NCBI GenBank assembly: GCA_963969595.1
Contig: OZ018411.1
Coordinates: forward strand, 23,930,545-23,994,544
Direction: 5' to 3'
DNA: 64,000 bases
Source: Neckera pumila
Taxonomy: Eukaryota > Streptophyta > Bryopsida > Hypnales > Neckeraceae
Shown here one piece after another: positions 37,929 to 49,316 of this stretch (position 1 is the first letter of the stretch; every line of letters begins with the position of its first letter). The translations under genes and the position numbers were made by a program. Below the pieces are notes generated by a model. The model was not told the DNA's origin. It saw nothing but the letters and a program-made list of their open reading frames with translations, and made no database searches.

Positions 37929-40200
37929 ATTGTAGTCTCTTGAAATTTTTGCTTTCTGACAATTTGTTGTGAATAGTGTAAATAGAGACAAATTGACAAA
38001 GAGTTCACACAATAGAGTAGTAAGATAGACAAATTGCCAGATTAGAAAGGATTTAGAAACATATAAAGATTTTAGGATGGCAAAAGGCAAGTTGACTCTA
38101 TATTTTGGATTTGAATAGTTGTCTTTAGTTTTGCATAAAGCCAAGCAATTTGTCATTTTCTCTCTCACTTTCTCGGTTATCAAATAGTTTTTTTCAAGTT
38201 GTTTCGTCTTCATGTACTTTGAACTTCTTCAATAATATAATACTTTTCATAAGCAATTTGTCTTATACGCTTTAAATTTAGATCCAGTGATTGGACTAAA
38301 TTGAGCATTTTATAATTTGTAATCAAGATCCAGTGATTAGATCCTCTGAATTGTGAAATAATTTAACAAATTGTCTTGAGAATCCAGTGATTGGATCTCT
38401 TTGTTCATTTGGGTTTAATTGTATTCTTGGTGGTTGTGTTTTGGTTGTGAAGATTCTAAAATGATTAATTTGTTTGTTTTGATCTAGTGAGTGGATCGTA
38501 ATACTTGGCAATTTGTCAAATTCTATTACATCCAGTGATTGGACGCAATTCAGTGTGAGCATTCAGGGTGTGGTTTCCTATGTAAAATTGTATGCAGACT
38601 TGTCGTTATGAATTCATGTTTGGTGGAATGGTTTGTGTAACAAATTGTCTCTGAATTATTGTGTGCGTTTGGATTGTTGAATTTTTGAAACATGAAGGAT
38701 AAGTGGGTCTATTGAATCTATGTCGTGTGAATTGTGTGGTCTGTGGAACTGCGAGATAAATTGTCTGTAGTTATATAAGTGGACAAATTGACTAAATTAG
38801 TTACTGCGCCATGAGTGTGAGAGATGAATTGACCAAGTATTTGTGATGAGGGAAAAGTGAGCAATTTACAGTAAGGGAGGTCAATTTGTTTGTGAGATTC
38901 TCATGAACCAATCGAAAGAGACGAATTGTCCAGCCAGTTTGTTGATGTGGATGCTGCGGAGGTTGTGAGCAGATCGAGACAATTTGCCGGAGCAAGAGAT
39001 GCAGTTTGGAAGATTGATTGACTTCCAGATAAGTTCTTGACTTGCTTTAGTTTGTAACTTTGACAAGTTGTCTTGATTAATTTATACTCTTTGCGTAGTT
39101 CAGGTTGCTTCTATTTTATGAGTTATGTAGTATTAAGATGAATATGGAGAGTTAGCACAAGGCTGCAAGTAGACAAATTGACAAAATAATAAATGTAAAT
39201 TATAATAAAGAATTATAACCAATTTCTAAGGTTTAGAAGAAATTAGCGATAAATTGTCTAAAATTACAACAATGAATTAGATCAGTGAGTATGTTGTATA
39301 TTTAAACTGATTAGTATAAAAGATGGAGATGAAAGAACCAGGTATTGAATGAGTAGATCTAGGTATGACAATTTGACATATTTTTTATGTGTTTGATGTA
39401 TGAAGTCAAATTGTCTTGAATTGGTATATGTGTGATTGAATCCTGTGTTGTGCGTGGATAGTTAAATTGTCTAGATTCAAATTTAATTTAATTCTTCACA
39501 GTTGAAATCACGAGTTGATAATTTAGTAAGTAGATTAGAAACAAATTGTCTTGATCACTGAGATTCAATTTGAGTTACAATTAGAGATCTGATAGACCAT
39601 TTGTCTTGAACAAGGTTACTATGGAGTTAATTGTTCACAATAGGTATGTGGTCCCAGACAATCTGCCGTAGTATTTAGATTTCACAGTTGGTGATGTACA
39701 GACAAATTGATGGTGTAAATCGGGTATACAGTAAACCGATGGGTGAATAAAAATTTGTAGGTCTAATAAATACTTGGTGAAATGAATTGACTGGGTGTTA
39801 AGTAGAGTGTAATGTGAGACAAATTGTCTTGTTTGCTGGCTAGTGAGAACTGTTAAGTAGAAAGATTTGGAAAATGCTGTGATTGATTGATGTGTGTGTG
39901 TGTTTGATAAATTGTCTTGCTGTTATTGTTGTAAATTGTAATGCATCACACACTCATTCCCCCTGCATTAGTATAGGGACAATTTGTTGTAGAGGACTGG
40001 GACTTTGTGATACTCATCTAAATTAGTAATTTGACTAGCTAAGTAGTGACTGAACAAATTGTTTTTGGTAAAAAAACTTCATGGTAATTAATGAATTTAT
40101 ATATATTATATATATGTGAAATATTGCATTTAAAAGTCTAGATCATGCATGACAAATTGCTCTTATAAACCTGCCAAATTGTCTTGAACTACTCCTAGAA
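37929..40200. repeat. Noncoding element studded with CAAATTG/CAATTTG
   Basis: About 21 exact copies of CAAATTG or CAATTTG, mostly extended to GACAAATTG or CAATTTGTC, lie at 37960, 37989, 38030, 38146, 38254, 38367, 38509, 38641, 38784, 38882, 38980, 39174, 39369, 39407, 39542, 39703, 39820, 39980, 40055, 40153 and 40175, with a further ten or so one-base variants. My rough base-composition estimate of chance is below one. No ORF of interest, no terminal repeats found; the left edge cuts a TTAA element. It may be an LTR or a noncoding part of a larger element running into the assembly gap. Confidence 0.75.
38283..38543. repeat. Array of TCCAGTGATTGGA at about 50-bp steps
   Basis: Copies at 38283, 38329 (TTAGA variant), 38383, 38483 (TCTAGTGAGTGGA) and 38531; intervals 46, 54, 100 and 48. 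Each unit is itself a TCCA....TTGGA interrupted palindrome. It lies inside the CAAATTG block. Confidence 0.75.
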
Positions 40201-40700
40201 TACTAGGCAGGACTGGGACAGCACTCATGCGTCCATAGCATTATTTAACAGGCTGGCCACCAAATTAACCCTTGGATATAAGAGTGTCTTTAATTCATTT
40301 TCAAAGTAAAATTGTTCAGTAGATCCCATAACAATTTAACTTACAAGTGACTTCTAGCTGCAAAACATTAGACTATTTGACCATTCCCTATAAATTTTGG
40401 AACCCCTATACTTAGTCCTGGGTTTTGGGAAGTAGACAAAACTTAGACTACAACTACCCGCAAACTAAAACTCCTCACAATTTTCATCTCATTAATAAAA
40501 ATGGAATGATTCAAATCTCTCTCTCTCTCTCTCTCTCTCAAATAAAACATAGCAAATAATTAACTGTTTGCATGTGAGAGTTCACTCACAACTTACACCC
40601 ATTTGATCGACGTTTGATTGAGTAATGGATTTCACGTACATGCGTGCTGGAGTTGAGATGTTTCTAGTGTTGCCTTTAGGGAATACGAAGAGCTAGCAAA
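40201..40700. other. Spacer up to assembly gap, with (TC)n
   Basis: AT-rich, no gene. A pure (CT)n run occupies about 40516-40539. Confidence 0.5.
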
Positions 40701-40900
40701 NNNNNNNNNNNNNNNNNNNNNNNNNNNNNNNNNNNNNNNNNNNNNNNNNNNNNNNNNNNNNNNNNNNNNNNNNNNNNNNNNNNNNNNNNNNNNNNNNNNN
40801 NNNNNNNNNNNNNNNNNNNNNNNNNNNNNNNNNNNNNNNNNNNNNNNNNNNNNNNNNNNNNNNNNNNNNNNNNNNNNNNNNNNNNNNNNNNNNNNNNNNN
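40701..40900. other. Assembly gap (200 N)
   Basis: Exactly 200 undetermined bases, probably a scaffold gap of arbitrary length. It separates the CAAATTG block from the gag-only element region, so adjacency of these two is not proven. Confidence 0.98.
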
Positions 40901-41720
40901 GTGAAACGATATATATGTATCTTATAACTAGAATCTCTTTCTGCTTGGATGTTTTGTACGTTTAAATATGTGATTCGGATAACAACGTGTAGTCAAGCTT
41001 AAAACACCTCGTGTACGTTCACTGACACAAAATTTTTTTGTCTGGTGGGCATGGGCACAGGTGAGGTGTGACTACCTCATATTCAAGCATACATATGCAT
41101 GCTCCTGCAGATATAGTCCCCTAAACTCATTGTGTCACCATGCATTAGATTACTGCACATTCGGTGGAGATCCCACACGAGTATGAGTGATAGAACTATA
41201 CAGCTTAACATGAAATGAATAATATTGTGATGAAGTGAATAGTAATGCAATGTCAGAACTAATATGCACCCTACTTCGTAGAGGGACGATGCTTTGCATG
41301 CTCAGGGGAAAGATATTAGATCTTCACTCAATCGATGATACAGGGTTTTTTTCCCGAAATCGTAATGCCGGACTGGTTCAATCATCTCCGTCATATGTTC
41401 CTGTTCTTGAGAAAAGCTTCGAGGTTAATGCATTTTCGATTTGCTTTAAAGACAGAATGCATGGCTGATCAGGGAGCAGCTCTCTGTAGCGATGCAATGA
41501 AGTAATGCTTGACTCGACAGAGTCCCACCCTCCCTCCCGATCTGGCCTGGATCACGGATATACGAGATGACGCAATGGATCTTGGATCTTCTTTTAAATA
41601 ATGTAGCTGCAAGTTGTTGGAATACGATGGTGGGTCTTGAATAGTGAACTTGGATACGCAAGGACTGTAGCAAAGATGCACCTTAACTTATGAGGGAAGC
41701 AAATAATACAGCCCGAGAAA
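40901..41720. repeat. Partial extra copy of the gag-element long repeat
   Basis: GTGTAGTCAAGCTTAAAACA near 40990 and CCCACCCTCCCTCCCGA near 41524 match blocks at 42461/42843 and 45943/46435. Same orientation as both long repeats, but more diverged and truncated at the gap. Confidence 0.65.
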
Positions 41721-41820
41721 TTGCAGGATAACTAAGAATATCGATGGACAAGAGTGAATAAAATAACACGGAACTTGACTTGTAGAAACTGCTCAGAAAT
41801 GAGGTGACAAGACAAATATC

Positions 41821-41860
41821 TTCTCTCTCTGTCTCTCTCTGTCTCTCTCTCCCTCTCTCG
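41821..41860. repeat. CT-rich tract before left long repeat
   Basis: Imperfect (CT)n with GT interruptions immediately precedes the left long direct repeat, as at 45124-45267. Confidence 0.85.
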
Positions 41861-41861
41861 T

Positions 41862-43378
41862 GTCAATAAAAAATAAATGACAGATGCTTCGGAGCAATCA
41901 CTCACTTAGCATAAGGCTTATTAGGAGAAATTAACAAATGCTTCAAAATGGATGGCAGTATATCTATCCTTCCCTATCCTGCAAAGCACTTGTACATAAC
42001 CAATACCTCTCCCGGCATTAAAATGAACTGCTTCATACCCACTCCTGGTGCACATACCCGGCCTTTGTCGGATTGCAAATTCAGGGTGATACTTGATACT
42101 GTGCGAACACAGCTAGACAGCTGTGATCAGTGCATGCAGTCCTAACGGCTTGAAGGTGAACCGACCTCCTTGGGTCTCGTACCATAAGTGCAATTGTTTC
42201 TTGACAGCTTTCACTTTGCCAGCTTTTGCCTGCTACACGATGGAGCTCTGTGATTCTAGCTGAGAGACCTATTACGGTGAACTACTCCTACGAGCATGGA
42301 TATAGAGATGACTACTCAGGTCTTGTCCCGTATCTGTGATACACTGAGATGAGAGGTCGACTGTCATTGAACGTTGGAGTACCTTACGGCTTCTTCTTCG
42401 CAACTCATTTGTTTTGTATTTGTATTCATGTGCAAGAATCTTTGGGTCTGATAACAAAGTGTAGTCACGCTTAAGACGCCTTGCATGCGTCCCGTAACTA
42501 ACCTCGCGTTCGTTGTGGGATATAGGTGCAGGTGAGGCATGACTTCTCAAGACTACTACTCATTTGTTTCCATTTACAAGAATCAGAGTTTTTTGGTCCT
42601 GTACTTCAGATATCACCGTAATATTGGGTATTACCATTTAGCCTGCAAATATCAGGTTCTGCTAAATTGGATAGTATTTCCCAGATTTAAGCATTGATCT
42701 AGTAAGCTAATGTAGTAGCCACCTTCTCAAGTGGACTGGTCGGGTATGTTTTTTTGTGCTCGATATTAGTACCGATGTGCAAAGTTCTTGGATGGAGGTT
42801 TTCCGAACTCGGTTCAGCCTCTTACAGACAGAGTGTAGTGCCCACCCTCCCTCCCGACCAAAATCCGCGCATATATTGTTAGATTTACCCTGATTTGTTA
42901 ATGGCAGCTATGGCATGTCTCATTAGGGTCTGTTAATGATCCATGAAGGTCCCTGAATTAAAATTCTCGTAAGAATGATCATTATCGATACTGATCTGTT
43001 GCGTGAACGAAGGCTTATACACATTGTACTAAGCTACTGCGATAAGAGACTAATAATACTGGATTATGCACGCACTCCAGATCACGATCTGTACAAGCTC
43101 GTTGGTCCCTGCTTGGAATTTGTAAATACTGTTGCTACAATATTCCTTATTCTTATCTGATTGTTCTAAGAATTAGCATGAATAAGAGTTTATTGCATTG
43201 TATTTCAAAGTGAAATAGAAATCGAATTGATAGAAGAGGCCCTGTCTTGGGGTGTAAAGAAATACTTTATCTCTCTGACCTATATCCACTTAGAAATGGC
43301 GAATTTCTAACCTGTTCTACTTATTCGCTGTCTATAACACCTATGAATATAGGCTGACTCTCAAGCTGCTAGTCACGG
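41862..43378. repeat. Left long direct repeat (LTR-like) of gag-only element
   Basis: Homologous in the same orientation to 45268-46880. Matching blocks: CATGCAGTCCTAACGGCTTGAAGG (first 20 nt CATGCAGTCCTAACGGCTTG) with its partner near 45570; GTAGTCACGCTTAAGACGCC; GGGGTGTAAAGAAA; AATGGCGAATTTCTAACCT; GGCTGA(C/T)TCTCAAG at the end. The 3' part is the best conserved, the 5' part clearly diverged. No standard TG..CA ends, tRNA primer site or polypurine tract found, so it is not proven to be a classical LTR. Confidence 0.7.
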
Positions 43379-43436
43379 TCAATGGGCCCCGGATCTTATC
43401 GCACTGGGCTACTCCGATCCTCTTCCTCCCCCATCA

Positions 43437-44842
43437 ATGGCTGTCCAGGCTACTCTTGCTTCGCTCAACGCGCCGAAGATTCATGACTTCATACTGGAGC
43501 AGGACAAGATCGCATTGCTCGATTGTGATGAAGAAGGTGATCATGCCCCCCTACTATTGAGCACTCTGGATTTATCGCAGTGGACACTTATTCTGAATAT
43601 TGTCATTACGGAATCTGCATTGAAAGCTCTTAGGCAGCTACGTCATGTTTATATCCAGCTCGCTGACATCCTTGAAGTGGAGAATGAGGAACTGATCCAG
43701 GCAGAGAGTGACTCTCTTATCGTCGATGCTGCTTTCAAGGCAGCTAATCCCCACGAGGCGTCTAAAAAAGTCACCACTCTCTCTGGGCCATCATCAGCAA
43801 CCAATCACCCTTCCTCAGTGGGTTGAATGTAGACCCAGCGCAGAAAGCTGCACTAGATGATCTTGCTGAAAATATTCAATCGTCACAGACTAAAAAAGAC
43901 TTGGCACTCCTGATGGCTTCCGAGAAAGGTCCGGTAGTACCTCTTACTCCAGCACGATCCATCGAAGCATAGGTAGTGGGTAAGCTGCATCGATGTTGGG
44001 GCTTACCTAACATCAACCTCATTGCTCCTATTTCGACCCCCATGTGGAGGACCTGGACTAACATGTCGCAGTCCGAGGTAGCGACGCTGAAGAACAATGC
44101 AATTCAGGGTACGGGCCTCCTACGAGAAGGCCAATCAATTGCTGGGGCTTTCCCTCTGAGTCTTTTCGACCACCAGAAGTGTTCATCAATTGACGTTCGT
44201 ATCCTCACCAAACAAGGGCTGAACTCAAACTACGATAGAATTGACAAATACTCTTCTGCATTCTGGAATTGTCAACGGCCGTATTTCAGGTGCACTTGCA
44301 AGCCTGACTCTTCGAAGGGATGCAAAGGAGATGTCATGTGGTTTGAGCATGCCATATGGTACATGGTGAACAACCTGCATATCTTTTTCGATAGTGAGTA
44401 TCCTACCTTGGCAGCTAAGTTTGCGGCTTTTGTTATTTGGATTAGTGATGCAGTAAGGGTTGTTGTCCGCCACCAGATTACATTCTTGCACACGAGGGAG
44501 TTCATGGTTGAAGCTGCTCTTCAGTTTGCATCTGACCCTTCTGCAAAGCTTCTAGCTAAGCATCCTCCCGGAGCTGGTATTAGGCAAATCAAGAGGTGGA
44601 TTAAGCCCGCCAGCTTTTCAGCGGCTAATCCCTTATCTTCTGGATTCCCCAAGAAGCCACGCCCTGCAAACAAAGGCAACGTCACCCCTAGTCGGGATCT
44701 AGACCATACACGAGCTGCACATCCACAAAGTGCTCCGCGTCGATCTGATCGAGGTGGCCGTGGTGGATATAATCGAAGATATCGGCCTGCTCCATATTTT
44801 GCTCCACAAGTACGCGCACCTCCACGCATTGAATACGTGTGA
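43437..44842 (+). pseudogene. Gag-like ORF between the long direct repeats
   Basis: The open frame at 43437-43826 (MAVQATLASLNAPKIHDFIL..., 129 residues) passes by a frameshift near 43805 into a second frame (LNVDPAQKAALDDLAENIQS...). That frame has one TAG at 43970-43972 and then stays open for about 290 residues to 44842. The middle has aromatic and Cys-containing stretches (FWNCQRPYFRCTCKPD) and helical regions. The C-terminus is basic with RG/RGG character (RRSDRGGRGGYNRRYR), typical of a nucleic-acid binding tail. There is no CCHC knuckle and no protease, RT or integrase anywhere between the repeats. Length and location fit a capsid/gag protein of a non-autonomous retroelement. I do not recognise the family; a DIRS/PAT-type gag is another option. 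Codon use and GC are above the surroundings. Confidence 0.55.
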
Positions 44843-45123
44843 CCCTCGGAAGTATCTTCGAATCCGAACGAAGCTTTCGTCATGACTGGAAAGTGCTACC
44901 GTGCTAATAGCATGCCACAAATCACACAGCCGAGTTCCCCTGCCGAATTGAGACTTACACATGCTAGGGGTACCACGTACCCTCTAGCGCTATCACCGTC
45001 ACGTAGCGAAGCTACTTCTTCAGCAAAGACTGCACCACGCTACGAGCGCTCTAGCATGAAGGGTCGTGTTTTTGAATGGGAATCCTAGGCCACTAATCTC
45101 AAGGCTGATACAGAGCACCCCAA
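44843..45123. other. 3' internal region of gag-only element
   Basis: GC-richer than the flanks and noncoding as far as I can see. It separates the gag-like stop from the CT tract and lacks pol motifs and an obvious polypurine tract. Confidence 0.4.
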
Positions 45124-45155
<32 letters not shown>

Positions 45156-45267
45156 TTCTCTGTCTCTCTCTCTCTTTGTCTCTCTCTGTCTCTCTTTCTC
45201 TCTTTCTCTCTCTGTCTCTCTCTCTCTCTCTCTCTGTCTCTTTGTCTGTCTCTCTCTCTCTCTCTCG
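45124..45267. repeat. CT-rich tract before right long repeat
   Basis: About 140 bases of (CT)n with GT and TTT interruptions. ORFs on both strands here (Ser/Leu or Arg/Glu runs) are artefacts. Confidence 0.95.
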
Positions 45268-46880
45268 CGTCTATGTAATAAAGTGATTGATGTTTCAAAC
45301 TGATCCTGTTGTCACTCTGCATAGTATCTAAGAGTTACGAGTGGGTGGAACATTCTTCCCCTCATACAAATAGATACAGAGAACAATCCTACCATATCCC
45401 ATAATGTACGCTCTACAGGCTGTACATGGCCGTTACCTCTCCTGGGGTTTCTTCAATTTCAGCCGCATGATACCCAGTCTTGCAAACACATACCCGGTTT
45501 TTGACAGGTAGTGAGATTCGGGGGTTGCTTGAGAATGCGTTACAGTTAGACGGCTTTGATCATCACATGCAGCCTAACTGCTTGAAGGCGACCTGACACT
45601 CCCTCAGGGCTCGTACCTTATGGGTTGCTGTTTTCTTGACAGCTTCTACTTGTCACTCGCTAGCTACCCTGCTTGGGCCTGTTACGTGACGCCAGCCTCC
45701 TTGCTTGTGCCCGCTACGTGACGAAGCTCCATGACTCTAGCTGGTGGATTGTTACGGTTACGCACTGCCACGAGCATGGACACTGAAATGACCACTTAGG
45801 TCTTGTTCTTTTCTATCTGGTGCTGAGAAGAGAGCTCAACTTTCTTTGAACAAAGGAGTTGCTTATGACTGCTTCTTCACCTATCACTTGTTTTTGTAAT
45901 TGAAATTATGCACAGGAATCTTTGGCTTTTGATAACAAAGTGTAGTCACGCTTAAGACGCCTTGCATGCGTTCCGTAACTGACCTCGTGTTTGTTGTGGA
46001 ATATGGGTGCAAGTGAGGCGTGACTTCTCAAGATTAATGTTCATGTTTTTTCTAGTTACAAGAATCGGTGATTGTGTTTCCTGTACTTAAAGATATTACC
46101 GTAAAGGCTGGGATACTACATAGCCTGCAAGTGTTTGGCTCTGCTAACTTGCTATGAAGAGTATCTGCTTGTTTTATGTACTGTTTTAGTATAACTAAGG
46201 AACTAGCCACGATACAAGTGGCCTGTTTGTGAGTGAATCCTTGAAGTTGGATACTAGTACTATTTGCAATTCATGATAAAAAAGTTTGCCTCATTACAAT
46301 CAGTTGCTGGGTTGAGAAGGTCTGTGAATAAGGACGCTCACAGGAATTGTCATGTTTAATACTTGGTCTGTTTTGGGTACGATGCTTGTCTAGACTCAAT
46401 GACAACTCGAATTCACTAGAACAATCGTGGCATGCCCGCCCTCCCTCCCGATTAAGATCCTTACTCTCTCGTAGGATTTTCCTGATTTCTGAAATGTAAT
46501 CTGGTTTTGAACGATACTAAGGCTTGTTACATGTACTAATTAGCAAACGCTAATACATAAATGATACTGTATCGTGCCCTCCCACCCTCCCGATCCTGAT
46601 CTTTACTAACTCGGGGTTTTTTGCCCAGATAATGTGAAGATTTATCATGCTTTGTTCGGTTCTTGTCTGTTTGATCAGAACAAGTTAGATAAAGAGTTTA
46701 CATACTTGTTGTTCAAAGTGGAATAGATCATAAATGGACAGAATAGGCCCTGTCTTTGGGGTGTAAAGAAAAACTATATCTCTCTAACCTATATCAATGT
46801 AGAAATGGCGAATTTCTAACCTATTCTACTGATTTGTTATCTATGACACCGATGAATACAGGCTGATTCTCAAGTCGATA
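45268..46880. repeat. Right long direct repeat (LTR-like) of gag-only element
   Basis: Direct copy of 41862-43378. Clear blocks are GTAGTCACGCTTAAGACGCC near 45943, CCCGCCCTCCCTCCCGATTA near 46434, GGGTGTAAAGAAAAACTATA near 46758, GAAATGGCGAATTTCTAACC near 46801, and the end GGCTGATTCTCAAG at 46861-46874. A second CCCACCCTCCCGAT block at 46579 suggests a local duplication. Confidence 0.7.
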
Positions 46881-47043
46881 CTCTCTCTCTCTGTCTCTCT
46901 GTCTGTCTGTCTGTCTGTCTCTTTGTCTGTCTCTCTCTCTCTCTCTGTCTCCTTGTCTCTCTCTCTCTCTTTGTCTCTTTCTCTCTCTGTCTCTTTCTCT
47001 CTCTCTCTCTGTCTCTCTCTCTCTCTCTCTGTCTCTTTCTCTG

Positions 47044-47079
<36 letters not shown>

Positions 47080-47080
47080 T
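46881..47080. repeat. CT-rich tract after right long repeat
   Basis: About 200 bases of (CT)n, (CTGT)n and CTTT, immediately after the end of the right long repeat. Confidence 0.95.
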
Positions 47081-48366
47081 AAAGCTAAAGAAACGATTTC
47101 AAAATTTTCTTTTTTTAAGAAGTGATTTTTTAAGAATTTTTTGAGCTGCCCACTTAGCATTGAAAATCACATATCATACAATAACTTTTTAACCATATAG
47201 TCAAAAGTTATGAAAATTGTTAGGCCTTAAAGATACTCCTTGGAAAAATGGTGTGTGAAAATTTCAAGGAAATAAATAAAAGCTCTGCTCATAGTGAGTT
47301 GTCCAAAAATGCTACATTCGCAAGAAAGCATGTTTACTGCTTTAGGGGTTAAAGTATGAAGATTATGTTTTTTGAGTTTTTTTCCGTAGATTTTCAACTC
47401 AATTCTCCACCATAAAGATTTAAAGTTCAAAAATTTGTAGTGCAAAAAATTAAAGTTAAGAAGGTTCAAAGTCAAATAATCTAATCCCGCAAGGGTTTTT
47501 TCACCTTAAACGCAACTATCTTGCAATTTGTGCAATCAAAAATTTCAAAAAAAATTATACACATTCTCATACTAGTTAGGTGTAAGATACTATGGTTAGA
47601 TGTGCAAAAAAAAATTCAAATTTTTTTACGTTTGCTATAGAAAGGGCAATTTTGAGTGTTTTTTGGCAGAAAAGAGGCCTTGAACCCTTGGTCCTTTAGG
47701 AATTAAATCAAAGTATAATTTATTTTATTTTGAGTGTTTGATTGTTGAGATCTAAAATTGTTAGTCCCTTGGCGACGTTCTAAGTACTGTTGAAAAATTC
47801 TCTTGTAAGGAAGATGTATAAACTTTGTTTCGTGGCATTGAACCTATGGTGTGAAATTTTTGGATTTTTGAATTATTTTTAGTTTAAAAAGCTAATTTAT
47901 ATTTTATTTTAGAAAAAACATAACTTTCACATTGCATTTCTAAATATCACAAAACAAAGCCCTTGCAATCCTTCATGCATAAATCTTTCTATTAATTTAT
48001 ATCAAGAACGCAATGTCTCACACTACAACAAAGCCCTTGTACTCATCCATTGTTTTGTGGCCTTCCGACTCACAGTAGAAAAGATATCAAATTTTAAACC
48101 TTAAGAAAAATATGAACTAAGAAATTAAAAAATGACTTTTACTTTGATTTGAATGTGGCAATAGCACAAGGTACACTAGTGTGAAGTGAATTTTCATTGC
48201 AGGCAAATGAAATGATGAAGATGAGACTTTGTCACAATAATTTAGAGTAACGTAAAATTAGTCATGATTTTTTGAAGTGAGAAGTAAATGATTTCCTATG
48301 TATGTTCATTAGAGAGAGGGTCAAAATAAAAGTCTTGGTGTTTTAAAATGGTTCCTTGCATTGACC
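47081..48366. other. Mosaic of dispersed repeats
   Basis: Contains TTAA-family ends (CTTTAGGGGTTAA near 47341, GGTCCTTTAGGAATTAA near 47690) and two diverged family D units (about 47735-47960 and 48040-48190, sharing the block AA(T)GGCA(C)AGG). No gene. Confidence 0.5.
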
Positions 48367-48959
48367 TTAATCCCTTAAGGACCATGCATGAGTGCAGATT
48401 TTGAGCAACAAATGAATAGAAACACAATCCAAACTCACCAAAATGCATTTTTTATCCATCAATTTTTTTAGAAGATTTTTGTATTAGTTTTTTAAAATTT
48501 GTACTGTATAAATTATGAAAATTTTGCTTTTCAAATATTCTATAATTTAAAATGTATCAATAGGTCTAGCCTCAAAAATTAACTTTTTTAGTTTAGAAAA
48601 TGACCCTTGAAAAACAACTTCAATCAAAAAAATAAAATAAAAAATCTTCAAAAATTAGTATTATTAGAATTTAGCATTTTGAACTTATTAAAAAAATTCT
48701 TGCAAACATTATAAATATTCAATCTATAATTGATTTTAGAAGGAATTTAAGAATTTTCAAATTTTGAATTCAAATTTTATTGTAAAATATTGGTTTGTAA
48801 ATTTGTTGATCTAACCATATGGATGTATAGTATGGTCTATAAATCATATTTACAACTATGGTTTGAGAGTCATCATTAAAATGTTGTTCAAAATTGCATT
48901 TTATAATAGATCTTCATAATTTTGGAAATCTGGACATCCCCCGGTCCTTTAGGGGTTAA
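48367..48959. mobile_element. Short TTAA-flanked element, 593 bp
   Basis: Starts TTAATCCCTTAAGGACCATG and ends CCGGTCCTTTAGGGGTTAA; the ends are inverted over about 15 bases with TTAA at both borders. AT-rich, noncoding interior. Confidence 0.75.
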
Positions 48960-49316
48960 TCAACACTCTAAAGCCAATGTGATCAACATCCATTTCTTTA
49001 GTTTATCATCATTTTTTGAATACCTTCTTTCCTTACTAAAAGAACTTTGAACACCATTTACACCATAAATGCGTATAGATAAGCACCTTGTGATTCATGA
49101 AATCATTTACAAAACTCAATGTAATTTTTACCCACTTATTTTGAAGTGGTTGGAGGAATGGGGTTGGTTTTTGTACCGTCTAACTTATTTTATAGAACCA
49201 TAAGATCTTGCATAGTTGCATTAGACTAGTATGAATATTTGTGGAATTTTTTTTAAAACTTTGAATGTATAGAGCTAGGATATGGAGTGTGAGATAAGTG
49301 TTTGAAATGCAAAAGA

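Noticed and set aside
44225..44962. Minus-strand ORFs opposite the gag-like gene
   Set aside because: Shadows of the plus-strand frame; no domain and no upstream signals.
45020..47160. ORFs encoding long Ser/Leu or Arg/Glu runs
   Set aside because: They translate CT/GA microsatellite tracts in every frame and have no non-repetitive part.
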